Assembly: GCF_002802865.1 (NCBI RefSeq)
Contig: NZ_PGLQ01000002.1
Span: 34,110 to 98,109 of the forward strand
DNA: 64,000 bases
Direction of reading: 5' to 3'
Source: Bifidobacterium scaligerum
GTDB taxonomy: Bacteria; Actinomycetota; Actinomycetes; Actinomycetales; Bifidobacteriaceae
The position numbers and the translations under genes are program-made. The notes beneath the pieces were generated by a model that saw nothing but the letters and a program-made list of their open reading frames with translations, was not told the origin of the DNA and made no database searches. Below are positions 43,411 through 51,697 of the stretch, one piece after another (positions within the stretch are counted from its first letter, which is position 1; each line of letters starts with the position of its first letter).

Positions 43411-45279
43411 ATGAACCGCAACCATCGAACGAGATTCCGTTCCCGTACACGTCGCTCCCATAACCCGGCGAAGCAACGCGCTGGTAGGCGAACACGAGCA
43501 GAGCGCCTCATGGTGTTCGCCACGGTATGTCCGCTTGCAGCTCAAGTGTTGATGATCATCATCATGGCAATCCATGGGCAGTGGCTGTTCGCAGCGATGA
43601 TCGTTCCCGGCGCGATCGGCTATCTTGCTTCCATGCTCTCATCCGTCTCCGTGGGAAAACACTCATCGCAGTCCACGCTTGCCCCAGCGCACGAGCACGT
43701 TCCTTCCGCAGAAGCAATCACCGGCGAATCATCTCATGAACCTCAGTCCATGGAAGCCGCACCGACATGCACTGTCGAAGCATTGTTGGATTTTGACCAT
43801 CTGCCGTGGCGCACCATCATCGGCTATTGGACGAATCAGAGTCATCCGGTCGACCTCGCCGTACCCATTGGCATGACGGCTCACGGTCCGTTCATCCTTG
43901 ATTTGGCGAAGCAAGGGCCCCATGCGCTGGTTGCGGGAACCACCGGATCGGGTAAATCGGTGTTGTTGCAGAGCTGGTGCCTTATGCTAGCGGCGAAGAA
44001 TCGCCCGGAACTGGTGAATTTCGTCTTTCTGGACTTCAAAGGCGGTTCGGCGTTTCAATCATTGGAGCAGCTGCCACACACTGTAGGCAGCGTCAGTGAT
44101 CTGGATCTGGCACATGCCGCCCGTGCGCTGCGTGCGTTGGAAACCGAGCTGACCCGTCGCGAGCAATTGGTCGCTACGGCCAAGGCATCCTCAATAGACG
44201 ATATGCCATCACCTCCTGCACGATTGATTGTGGTTATCGATGAATTTCATGCGCTCAAGGATCGGCTTGCGAATTACATAGACCGTCTGACCCGTATCGC
44301 ATCGCTCGGTCGTTCTTTGGGAATGCATGTGATTGCATGCACCCAGAATCCGATAGGTCAGGTCAATGCCGATATGAAAGCGAACATGTCGATAAGTATT
44401 TGTTTGCGAGTGCGTGATCGTATGCAATCCATAGAGCTGCTTGGCGACGGCAGAGCCGCACGGATCAGTCCATCAGCACCGGGAGCTGCGTTCTGCAACG
44501 ACGCCGAAGCGGTTACGGCGCTGCGATGCGCTTCGATATGCGATATCGGACGAGTGCAACGACACATCGGATGGGCGTCACGCTTCATGGACAGCCCCGC
44601 ACAACCGCTGCTTTTTACCGCTCCCCTGCCCCGTAAGGTATCTGATCAGACAAATGCAACCATGACTGGTATAGCTTCAGACCATATCTGGTTCGGGCTT
44701 GCCGACAACGGCATCACCCTCGACAATGCTGAAATATCGCTGCACCGCGGCAATGTCGCCGTTATCGGAGCTATAGGCCGGGGCAAAACCACACTGTTGA
44801 ATGTACTCGCCAGACATGCCGTCAGCGCATCAGGGCTCGTCGTATATCTGTATATCGCACAGCGCAATGGGCGGATTGTGCAACGACTTCGCGCCGAAAC
44901 CTCATATGACGCATCGCCGAATGTGCGTATGCGAGATGTACCGAAACCGCCGCACACGGTATGGATCGTTGATGATGCCGACGACCTGCTTGATCCGTTC
45001 AACACTGCGACGGAAGCGCTGACATTCCGCCGCGCATTGGCGGATAGCCAGATCAGCGTAGTGTTCGCCGTCAGCGCACCGAAGCTCGTTCGTGTTCCCG
45101 AGCACTGCACCACTCGGATAATCTTCCCGTTCGCGGACCGCACCACGGATCTTATGACCGGGATTCCAGCGGATCTGCTGCATCAATTCGGTGCGACTGA
45201 TATGAATATCGCCGGACGGGGCGTATTCATCGATGGCGGCACAGCCTGTCTGGTGCAGTGCGCCGCACAGAATCTGTGA
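43411..45279 (+). CDS. Orphan FtsK/SpoIIIE-type ATPase, EccC-like, with two ATPase domains
   Basis: The 622-aa protein has two short N-terminal hydrophobic segments (about 30-70). A first FtsK/SpoIIIE ATPase domain has Walker A AGTTGSGKSVLL (about 172) and Walker B LIVVIDEFHALKD (about 271), plus RSLGMHVIACTQNP as in EccC. A second, smaller ATPase has IGRGKTTLLNVL (about 452) and VWIVDDADDLLDP (about 517). This tandem layout is that of type VII secretion motor EccC/EssC, but the protein is about half as long and lacks a third domain. No EsxA/WXG100, EccB, EccD or mycosin gene is beside it. It follows the LCP gene in the same direction. The ATG lacks a clear ribosome binding site. Confidence 0.83.
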   Translation: MNRNHRTRFRSRTRRSHNPAKQRAGRRTRAERLMVFATVCPLAAQVLMIIIMAIHGQWLFAAMIVPGAIGYLASMLSSVSVGKHSSQSTLAPAHEHVPSAEAITGESSHEPQSMEAAPTCTVEALLDFDHLPWRTIIGYWTNQSHPVDLAVPIGMTAHGPFILDLAKQGPHALVAGTTGSGKSVLLQSWCLMLAAKNRPELVNFVFLDFKGGSAFQSLEQLPHTVGSVSDLDLAHAARALRALETELTRREQLVATAKASSIDDMPSPPARLIVVIDEFHALKDRLANYIDRLTRIASLGRSLGMHVIACTQNPIGQVNADMKANMSISICLRVRDRMQSIELLGDGRAARISPSAPGAAFCNDAEAVTALRCASICDIGRVQRHIGWASRFMDSPAQPLLFTAPLPRKVSDQTNATMTGIASDHIWFGLADNGITLDNAEISLHRGNVAVIGAIGRGKTTLLNVLARHAVSASGLVVYLYIAQRNGRIVQRLRAETSYDASPNVRMRDVPKPPHTVWIVDDADDLLDPFNTATEALTFRRALADSQISVVFAVSAPKLVRVPEHCTTRIIFPFADRTTDLMTGIPADLLHQFGATDMNIAGRGVFIDGGTACLVQCAAQNL

Positions 45280-45381
45280 CTTTCTCAAGGCAACCTCTTG
45301 AAAAACCGCTCGGTTCGTGGTTTCCTTGTTACTGGACTTTAGGAATAACACCAGCCACGGGGCTTTTAAGGGAGGCAAGCA

Positions 45382-45660
45382 ATGAGCAGCGCTTTTGATT
45401 GGCGAGCCAAGGCCGCATGTCGTGACAAGGATCCGGAACTTTTCTTCCCTGTGGGCAACACGGGTGCCGCTTATCAGCAGATTGAAGAGGCCAAAGCCGT
45501 ATGCCGCACCTGCAAGGTGATCGACGCATGCCTCAAGTGTGCGCTGGACACCAATCAGGATTACGGTGTCTGGGGTGGTTTGAGCGAGGACGAGCGTCGT
45601 GCTCTGAAGCGTCGCGCCATGCGCGCCCGCCGTTCGCAGGCCATGCAGATGCAGATCTGA
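45382..45660 (+). CDS. WhiB-family iron-sulfur regulator (WhiB1/WblE-like)
   Basis: The 92-aa protein begins with MSSAFDWRAKAACRDKDPEL and holds four Cys (AAC, VCRTCKVIDAC), GVWGGLSEDERRALKRRAMR and a basic C-terminal tail, the pattern of the essential WhiB1/WblE group that binds sigma A region 4. GGGAGG lies six bases before the ATG. A strong hairpin follows. It is the second WhiB gene within 4 kb. Confidence 0.94.
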   Translation: MSSAFDWRAKAACRDKDPELFFPVGNTGAAYQQIEEAKAVCRTCKVIDACLKCALDTNQDYGVWGGLSEDERRALKRRAMRARRSQAMQMQI

Positions 45661-45700
45661 TTCATTGTCGCCAGTCGCGTTATCCGACACTGACAGCATA

Positions 45701-45743
45701 CGGAAATCGGGGATCCTTCATACTGGAGGGTCCCCGATTTCCG
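45701..45743. terminator. Hairpin terminator after the WhiB1-like gene
   Basis: A perfect 13-bp stem (45701-45713 with 45731-45743, CGGAAATCGGGGA and its complement) continues inward with TCC/GGA. It lies 40 bases after the WhiB1-like stop. The tail TTATGGG has few T. Confidence 0.75.
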
Positions 45744-45782
45744 TTATGGGCAGTGTGGGCAACATAGGTAAGCCACATAATA

Positions 45783-45839
45783 GTGATTGCTTGCTTTCGC
45801 CGTTCTTGATGGAGCAAGGGGCAATAAGCAAGCAATCAC
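45783..45839. repeat. Second hairpin between the convergent WhiB1-like and pdtaS genes
   Basis: A perfect 14-bp inverted repeat, GTGATTGCTTGCTT (45783-45796) and its complement (45826-45839), encloses a 29-base loop. It lacks the GGCCRAACGGYC core of the A-D elements and a U-tract. It may act as the terminator of pdtaS, whose stop is 24 bases away. Confidence 0.6.
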
Positions 45840-45863
45840 AGATGCTTAAAATACCGTGTTCGA

Positions 45864-47351
45864 TCACTCCTCCTGAGCAGCCCGAAGCTTCATATCAAGC
45901 ACCACACGGGTACCGCCTTCCCGCCGCGGCTCCCAATGCACCGAACCACCGAAATCGTTGGTCACGAACGTATTGATGATTTGTGTGCCCAGACCGGAAC
46001 CGGAGGATCGTGCCAAGCCGCCTTGCTCTTCGGAGCCCAGACCGGAACCATCGTCTTCCACCACTACATTGAGATTCGGGCCGGAACGTCCAACGGAAAT
46101 GGTGATCTGCCCCTCCTTGCGCCCCTCGAAACCATGCTCCACGGAATTGGTGATAAGTTCTGTCAGCACCAACGACAACGGCGTGGCGTCCTGCGCCGGC
46201 ATCATGCCGAACTTACCGATGAATCCGATGGAGATATGCTGGTCCTTCATAGTGGCCAAATCCACGGCCATACGCAGCAGGTTGGAAATCACCTTGTCAA
46301 AATCGATGATCTCATCAGCGGTCTGGCTTAAGCCCTCGTGGACCATAGCGATGGTCTGCACGCGGCGCTGCGCCTCTTGCAGTTCCTTCTTGACCTCCTC
46401 GGATTTGGTTTTACGCGCCTGAAGACGCAACAAGGCAGATACGGCCTGCAGATTGTTCTTCACACGATGGTGAATTTCGGAAATCGTAGCGTTCTTAGTC
46501 TGCAGTTCCTGCTCACGGCGTCGCAACTCGGTGACATCGCGACATAGCAGAATCGCCCCGACACGGCCATTGTTGTCATATAACGGCAGCGAGCGCATGG
46601 AGACGGCCGACCGGTTGGCGTTCAATTCAGAGTCCACCGCCGCCTTGCCGGCGAGTACCAGCGGCAAGGTTTCAGGAACCGGATCGTTTTCCTGAAGCAG
46701 CTGGGTGCCGAGCTCGCTGAGGTAATGGCCCGGCATGGTGGTCAACAGACCAAGACGACGGAAACAGCTGATGGCGTTGGGAGACGCATACCGCACTACA
46801 CCATCCATGGTGAGAATAATGAAGCCATCCGCCACTCGTGCGATATGGCGCTGGCTCATCACCGCATCCTGATAGGGGAACTGTCCGCGTGGGATCATCT
46901 CATACAGTTGCTTACCGGCATTGATGCTTTCGGATTCGTACCGGCCATTGGATTCACGGGTGGCCATATTGGTCTCCCTCACCACCAGACCAAGCGTCTT
47001 GCCATTGTGCCGGACCGGAGCATACACATTGCAGACCGTAGCCTTGCCCACGCTGCGCAAGACGGTGGAACGGAACACGACGCTCGACTGCATGGCGGCG
47101 TCCAGTTCGCCGGCCATATCCTCGGGCATGATGTCCCCCACCACGTCTTCGGCGCGCAGCGTCATCACCGTGGAGGGACGGCATTGTTCCGCCACCACAT
47201 ATTTACCGTCACCGTTCTGTACCAGCAGCAACAGGTCGGCAAAGCTCAGGTCGGCGATGACCTGCCAGTCGGCGACCAAATGATGAAGCCATTCGCGGTC
47301 CTCATCGTCGAAATCAGGACGTGTTGCGAGGATATGTGAAAAATCAGCCAT
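45864..47351 (-). CDS. pdtaS: PdtaS-type cytosolic sensor histidine kinase
   Basis: The 495-aa kinase has no transmembrane segment. The order is a GAF-like domain (about 1-150, DLSFADLLLLVQNGDGKYVV), a PAS domain (about 175-280, HIARVADGFIILTMDGVVRYASPNA), a HisKA_2 region with the phosphorylated His near residue 293 in ISEIHHRVKNNLQAVSALL, and an HATPase with LVLTELITNSVEHGF and DDGSGLGSE. This is the PdtaS pattern; its partner PdtaR is encoded at 14732-15517. The start MADFSHIL at 47351 has AGAAGG upstream. It is the last gene of an operon with the beta-lactamase-like and zinc-ribbon genes (46 bases after the former). Confidence 0.93.
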   Translation of the reverse strand: MADFSHILATRPDFDDEDREWLHHLVADWQVIADLSFADLLLLVQNGDGKYVVAEQCRPSTVMTLRAEDVVGDIMPEDMAGELDAAMQSSVVFRSTVLRSVGKATVCNVYAPVRHNGKTLGLVVRETNMATRESNGRYESESINAGKQLYEMIPRGQFPYQDAVMSQRHIARVADGFIILTMDGVVRYASPNAISCFRRLGLLTTMPGHYLSELGTQLLQENDPVPETLPLVLAGKAAVDSELNANRSAVSMRSLPLYDNNGRVGAILLCRDVTELRRREQELQTKNATISEIHHRVKNNLQAVSALLRLQARKTKSEEVKKELQEAQRRVQTIAMVHEGLSQTADEIIDFDKVISNLLRMAVDLATMKDQHISIGFIGKFGMMPAQDATPLSLVLTELITNSVEHGFEGRKEGQITISVGRSGPNLNVVVEDDGSGLGSEEQGGLARSSGSGLGTQIINTFVTNDFGGSVHWEPRREGGTRVVLDMKLRAAQEE

Positions 47352-47397
47352 GCCTTCTATCATACGCAGACGAACGGTCTCAACCGAACCGTTGCCG

Positions 47398-48477
47398 TCA
47401 AGATGTCATTGACTCATACACCTGAGCAGACAACGTCGCAATCTGTTGTTGCGCCACTGAGGAAACCACGCCTGAGGTCATGACGACCATCACATAATCA
47501 TGATCACCGCCACCGGCATCCTTACCCCAGATAATGGCAGCATCATTCTCAACACCAGGCAGCTCACCGGTTTTATTGGCCACCTGAATACCGTTGGGTA
47601 CACCGGCCGGGATCTTGGAGCGGCGCGTCTGTCCGAGCAACAAGTCGAGCATGGACCGGCTTGCCTGTTCAGATACCAGTTTTCCTTGGTAAAGCTCTTT
47701 GAGGAATCGGCCGCAATCGGCGGCGGATGTCCAATTCTCGGTACCGGTGCCGTCCGTTCCGGTATCAGCGAGCGCACGTAGCTGACGAGAATCCCGGAAT
47801 CCGTATCGGGCCGCGGTCTGTGTGACTCGTTGCATGCCGGTGGCCATATCGCCATCGCCAAGCATAAGTACCAGCTGATTGGTGGCCGAATTCGAGCTAA
47901 CGGTAATCATCTGGTTCATCAGCATATCGATGTCTTGTCCGTTGGTGTTCAATGTCCCCTGCTCGATACCGTCCTGAACGGCAAGCATGACGTACAGTTT
48001 GATCTCTGAAGCAGCGGCCATCGGCTGATTATTGACGTTGACGATTGCGCCCGTGGCCAGATCTTCGACATAGACGGACCACGTGCCACCGTTGTTCTGG
48101 ACTGCTGTATCGACTGCCGACTGCACGGCGTGGATACGATTTGAAGCTTTCTGCAATGTTGCGTTTGGCGAGGGGACAACATCGCGGTCTAAGGTGTCGG
48201 AGCGCGACCCCTCAGCCGCGTTCTGATCCGACTGCGTATGTCGTTCGGCCGATTCGCGCGTATCGGCGGCTGATGATGCAGGAGACTGGTTTTGGTCCGC
48301 CGAATCATGCGCGTATAGCACGTACAGGCAACCGGCGCCGAGCGCCAAAGCCACAAGCAAAGCCATGACAATAATCACAATCACATGGTTTTGTCTCTTC
48401 ATGGCTGCGCCAACCGGCCTGGCATGTTTGCGTCCGGTCTTGTGTGATTGCGGATGAGACTGGATACGTCGAACCAT
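47398..48477 (-). CDS. Membrane-anchored class A beta-lactamase-like serine hydrolase
   Basis: The 359-aa protein has a basic cytoplasmic start, one transmembrane helix (about 31-55), a Ser/Asp-rich linker and a class A beta-lactamase/DD-peptidase fold from about residue 115. Catalytic motifs: Ser157-x-x-Lys160 in AAASEIKLYVML, an SxN motif at 194-196 (VSSNSATN), and a KTG in VANKTGELPG near residue 300. A general-base Glu of true beta-lactamases is not obvious, so it may be a housekeeping serine hydrolase. MKRQNHV at 48402 is another possible start. It follows the zinc-ribbon gene by 18 bases. Confidence 0.88.
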   Translation of the reverse strand: MVRRIQSHPQSHKTGRKHARPVGAAMKRQNHVIVIIVMALLVALALGAGCLYVLYAHDSADQNQSPASSAADTRESAERHTQSDQNAAEGSRSDTLDRDVVPSPNATLQKASNRIHAVQSAVDTAVQNNGGTWSVYVEDLATGAIVNVNNQPMAAASEIKLYVMLAVQDGIEQGTLNTNGQDIDMLMNQMITVSSNSATNQLVLMLGDGDMATGMQRVTQTAARYGFRDSRQLRALADTGTDGTGTENWTSAADCGRFLKELYQGKLVSEQASRSMLDLLLGQTRRSKIPAGVPNGIQVANKTGELPGVENDAAIIWGKDAGGGDHDYVMVVMTSGVVSSVAQQQIATLSAQVYESMTS

Positions 48478-48495
48478 GATTCTCTACCGTTTCAC

Positions 48496-49815
48496 TCATT
48501 GATCCAGCGTGCTGTCCACACTGGCCAGCACTTTGCTCATAAGTTCCGCAGCTACCGCTTGCCCCTGATTCTGTGTAACCACCGACACCGCTGCCTTATG
48601 GCCATGAGCTTCTACCACGGCAAAATAATTCCATGTATTCTGTATGCCCTGTCCTCGATGGGCATGTACCGTCATACCTGAGGGGATCACCACTCCCTCG
48701 GACGCGATATCCACATTCATCAGGTCCGATGCACCTTTGGCATCGACAGCGGCCAACATGCGCGTAGCGTCCTTGGCGGAAGAATAGTTCTCGTATCCGG
48801 CGTTGCTGGCGGCCACATCACCGTAATCACGGTTGAACGTTGTATTGCCGTAACCATTCGAGGATGCCCAGGAATTGACGCTGGACCATCCGCCCAACGC
48901 TGCTGCCGCGGCATTGCCGGCACCATTATCCATGTCGCTCATCATCACACTTGCTTGGGATTTGGCGTTGTCATCGCCATTGGATTGAGCGGCGAGATAA
49001 ACCGGCAGGTACAGGCCGGCGGCTACGAACTGGGTTCCAGCCTGTGTGGTTGCGGCGACGGTGGCATCCGCGGCATCGGTATCATCATCAATGACCAGCG
49101 CCGCCACGGCAACATCTGACGATGAATACGAATCGGCAATGTCAGACAGCTGGCTGGATGTGATTACCGGCACTGCAGGTTTGGATTCCTTACCGGTCTC
49201 TTTCTTGGTGTCGCTCTTGGATTTGTCTGCTCCCTCGGAATCCTCGGATGTGTCTTTCCCGCTATCGGTTTTCTTTCTGTTCTTGGAAGAGCTTCCTTTC
49301 GAGTCGGCAGAGTTATCGCTCTGCTCGTCGTTCTCCACTGATTCAGCCGAGGACGTCTGCGCGGTCTGTGTCTGGTCGGATGAGCCCCACACGCCCATGG
49401 CATGAGTGATGAACAAACCGATCGCCAGCGCCACCGCGCAGATCGAGACGAGCAGAACTACTATCAGCGCATTGCTGCCCTTGTTGGTGCCGTCGACGTG
49501 TCCAGCCCCAACAGATTGCACCGCTGCGGGGATTGCCGGCGTATTGGTCGAGATATTGGACGGCGACGATACGCTCGAAGCGGCGGTTGCCGGCATAGGC
49601 ATCGGCATGGCGCCTTGAGCGGTGGACCCCGACATATTTGCCGTTGATTGTCCGTTCGCGGCATCCGGATTCATCAAGGTTGGCCCATCACCTTCAAAGC
49701 CCGGCATCGGAGGCGCGGAGACGCTGCCGGAAGGGCGTTCCAAAGGAGATCCGCACTGCGAGCAAAAGGTGTCATGCTCATTGTTGGCAAATCCACATTC
49801 CGTGCAGTACACCAT
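48496..49815 (-). CDS. Zinc-ribbon membrane protein with degenerate beta-lactamase-like domain
   Basis: A 439-aa protein in four parts: an N-terminal cytoplasmic zinc ribbon (Cys4, Cys7, Cys18, Cys21 in CTECG...CSQCG), a Pro/Met/Ser linker, one transmembrane helix (about 116-138), an acidic Ser/Lys linker, then an outside domain (about 210-439). That domain aligns by eye with the downstream beta-lactamase-like protein: FVAAGLYLPVYLAAQ matches AAASEIKLYVMLAVQ, with the catalytic Ser and Lys replaced by Ala and Tyr; SDMDNGAGNAA matches the SxN region; HAHRGQG stands where KTG should be. It is probably a binding or sensing protein. GGGAG precedes the start at 49815. Confidence 0.8.
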   Translation of the reverse strand: MVYCTECGFANNEHDTFCSQCGSPLERPSGSVSAPPMPGFEGDGPTLMNPDAANGQSTANMSGSTAQGAMPMPMPATAASSVSSPSNISTNTPAIPAAVQSVGAGHVDGTNKGSNALIVVLLVSICAVALAIGLFITHAMGVWGSSDQTQTAQTSSAESVENDEQSDNSADSKGSSSKNRKKTDSGKDTSEDSEGADKSKSDTKKETGKESKPAVPVITSSQLSDIADSYSSSDVAVAALVIDDDTDAADATVAATTQAGTQFVAAGLYLPVYLAAQSNGDDNAKSQASVMMSDMDNGAGNAAAAALGGWSSVNSWASSNGYGNTTFNRDYGDVAASNAGYENYSSAKDATRMLAAVDAKGASDLMNVDIASEGVVIPSGMTVHAHRGQGIQNTWNYFAVVEAHGHKAAVSVVTQNQGQAVAAELMSKVLASVDSTLDQ

Positions 49816-49959
49816 GTTGCTCTCCCTTTGCTCCCCGCGGACCGATAAATCAATACCCTCATCGTATCGCCGCACGTTCTCTTGTGGCTGCGCGGTCCCG
49901 ATTTTGCGCGCAACGGCAATGCCACCTGTCCGGAGAGTACTGTTTTCGGTGAGGAATTA

Positions 49960-49987
49960 TTGACAAAGGCAAAAGTTACGCTAACGT
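49960..49987 (+). promoter_or_regulatory. Candidate promoter of the HlyIII-family gene
   Basis: TTGACA (49960-49965) and TAACGT (49982-49987) are 16 bases apart. The -10 box lies within the first of two operator-like repeats. The start codon is 50 bases downstream. Confidence 0.6.
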
Positions 49988-50004
49988 AGGTTACGGGAAC
50001 GTAA
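49976..50004. promoter_or_regulatory. Tandem operator TTACG-N4-CGTAR over the HlyIII promoter
   Basis: TTACG-CTAA-CGTAG (49976-49989) is followed after one base by TTACG-GGAA-CGTAA (49991-50004), a perfect 5+5 inverted repeat. The 15-base period would put two bound dimers about one and a half turns apart, covering the -10 and start region. The regulator is unknown. Confidence 0.6.
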
Positions 50005-50036
50005 GGAAACGTTTGCTCTGGTGAAACGAGGGCCAT

Positions 50037-51011
50037 ATGGCATCAGCAAGCAGCGAGGCACACGCCTCCACAACATCGTCCGGAACACAATCCGAGCCGA
50101 CGACTCCTCATGGATTCAAGCGTATCGGTCACACGTCAGACCCCAGCGTGGAAGCAAAACGTCAGGCCGCCATCGAGGCGCGCGAACAGGCGTTGCAGGC
50201 CAAGGCGGACGCAATTCGTGCCAAGGGGCAGTTCAAAGCCGAGACCATTCGCGCCAAAGCCGAGGAGAAGGCACGCCGCGTACTGGCCAAATCGGAAAAC
50301 CATGCCTTGAAGGTAGAAGGCATAGCCCCTGCGGAAGTGGCACGCAAGATTCGTCTGGACGTGCACGGTCGGCCTAAGCCGCTCATGCGCGGTTGGATTC
50401 ACGCCATAGCCTCTCCCCTATCGTTGGCCGCCGGTATCGTACTCATTTGCCTGGCACAGGGTGCAGGACTCAAATGGGCGTGCGCGGTGTTCATGACCGC
50501 ATCATTGGTGTTGTTCACAAACTCGGCCTGCTATCATCTCGGCGATTGGAGCCCCCGTGTAACCGACGTATTGCGCCGCATCGACCATGTGAACATCTTC
50601 CTGCTCATCGCGGGTACATACACACCGGTCTCGTTTGCACTGGAACCGTTCTGGCGTAATTTCATCATCATCTCAATGTGGGCGTGCACAACGGTGGCAT
50701 TGATTATCCACGTCATCTGGATCAATGCGCCTCGTTGGCTGTACACCGTGGTGTACATCATCTTCGGCATCTACGGGCTGGCCTTCATGATGCTGTTCTG
50801 GAATTCCCCATTTGCCGGTCCGGCAGTGGTCATTCTGCTGTGCTCGGGCGGCGCATGCTATATTCTCGGCGCCATCGTCTATGCCCTGCGCAAGCCTGAT
50901 CCTTGGCCACGCGTTTTCGGCTTCCATGAGATTTTCCATTGCGGCACCGTCGCCGGATACGCTTGCCATATGGTGGCGATTTACATGGTGATCGTGTCAT
51001 TGTGGAGCTGA
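50037..51011 (+). CDS. HlyIII/PAQR-family membrane protein with long cytoplasmic extension
   Basis: The 324-aa protein has seven transmembrane helices from about residue 122 on and the family metal-site residues: SACYHLGDW, RIDHVNIFLLIAGTYTP and, near the C-terminus, HEIFHCGTVAGYACHMV (His and Asp ligands). The first 115 residues are charged and Ala/Lys/Glu-rich with heptad character (KRQAAIEAREQALQAKADAI), probably a cytoplasmic coiled coil not usual in HlyIII proteins. It is named hemolysin III by family only; many members are ceramidase- or membrane-stress-related. GAGGG precedes the ATG. Confidence 0.9.
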   Translation: MASASSEAHASTTSSGTQSEPTTPHGFKRIGHTSDPSVEAKRQAAIEAREQALQAKADAIRAKGQFKAETIRAKAEEKARRVLAKSENHALKVEGIAPAEVARKIRLDVHGRPKPLMRGWIHAIASPLSLAAGIVLICLAQGAGLKWACAVFMTASLVLFTNSACYHLGDWSPRVTDVLRRIDHVNIFLLIAGTYTPVSFALEPFWRNFIIISMWACTTVALIIHVIWINAPRWLYTVVYIIFGIYGLAFMMLFWNSPFAGPAVVILLCSGGACYILGAIVYALRKPDPWPRVFGFHEIFHCGTVAGYACHMVAIYMVIVSLWS

Positions 51012-51050
51012 CCGGCACTTGTTGCACGATGATGGGTGGCACCTACCAAA

Positions 51051-51077
51051 AAGCCTCTCCCCGCCGGGGAGAGGCTT
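51051..51077. terminator. Terminator between HlyIII gene and greA
   Basis: A perfect 12-bp stem, AAGCCTCTCCCC with GGGGAGAGGCTT, has a GCC loop and is flanked by AAA on the left (U-tract for the minus strand). It serves greA and probably the convergent HlyIII-family gene. Confidence 0.9.
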
Positions 51078-51095
51078 ACCAGCATCACAAGGCCG

Positions 51096-51575
51096 TCAGG
51101 CAAGCGGCTTCGCAGCCTTGACCGTCACGGACAGTTCACGACCGTTCGGCGCGGTGTAGGAGACCACATCACCAACCTTCGCACCTTCGATGGCCTTGCC
51201 GATCGGCGAATCCGGGGTCATGATGTCATAATCGGTACCGGCCACAATGTCACGGCTGCCCAGCACATAGGTCATCTCATTGCCGTTGAGCTCGATGGTG
51301 ACCACGGAACCGTTGCCTACCGTGCCTTCCGGGGCATTTTCGATAATCTTGGAATCACGAAGCTTCACAGTGAGCTCGGTGATGCGGCCCTCATTCTTGC
51401 TCTGAGCCTCACGCGCGGCCTGATAGCCGCCGTTCTCGGACAAATCGCCTTCGGCGCGAGCCACAGCGATCTTGTGCGCGATCTCCTCGCGCAATTCGCC
51501 TTCGCGGTACGCAAGCTCTTCCTTCATCTTGTTGTATGCTTCCTGCGTCAGCAGGTAGACCTTATCTTCAGCCAT
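51096..51575 (-). CDS. greA: Transcription elongation factor GreA
   Basis: GreA stimulates transcript cleavage by backtracked RNA polymerase. The 159-aa protein has the N-terminal coiled coil (KVYLLTQEAYNKMKEELAYR, then ARAEGDLSENGGYQAAREAQ with the tip acidic residues D and E) and a C-terminal FKBP-like domain (MTPDSPIGKAIEGAKVGDVV). The start MAEDKVYL at 51575 has CAGGAGG six bases upstream; the frame extends only six codons further. Confidence 0.96.
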   Translation of the reverse strand: MAEDKVYLLTQEAYNKMKEELAYREGELREEIAHKIAVARAEGDLSENGGYQAAREAQSKNEGRITELTVKLRDSKIIENAPEGTVGNGSVVTIELNGNEMTYVLGSRDIVAGTDYDIMTPDSPIGKAIEGAKVGDVVSYTAPNGRELSVTVKAAKPLA

Positions 51576-51655
51576 ATTGTCCTCCTGAACCATGGTTGAA
51601 ATCAGTTGAAACTATTCGTATCAAACTCTTGTGCACATGCTGTGCAATATGCAAA

Positions 51656-51677
51656 AACGCCGGCAAACACCGGCGTT
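51656..51677 (-). terminator. Terminator of the FKBP gene
   Basis: An 8-bp stem, AACGCCGG with CCGGCGTT, has a CAAACA loop. On the minus strand it runs into TTTTGC, 20 bases after the FKBP stop. Confidence 0.8.
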
Positions 51678-51697
51678 CCCTTATCCGACGCGAATCG

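Noticed and set aside
43411..45279. Conjugative or phage DNA translocase marking a mobile element
   Set aside because: Surrounding genes are conserved chromosomal envelope and regulator genes; no relaxase, integrase, attachment repeat or compositional shift is visible.
47398..48477. True antibiotic-resistance beta-lactamase
   Set aside because: Ser-x-x-Lys and KTG are present but no clear Omega-loop Glu is seen, it is membrane-anchored with a long linker, and it sits in a housekeeping operon.
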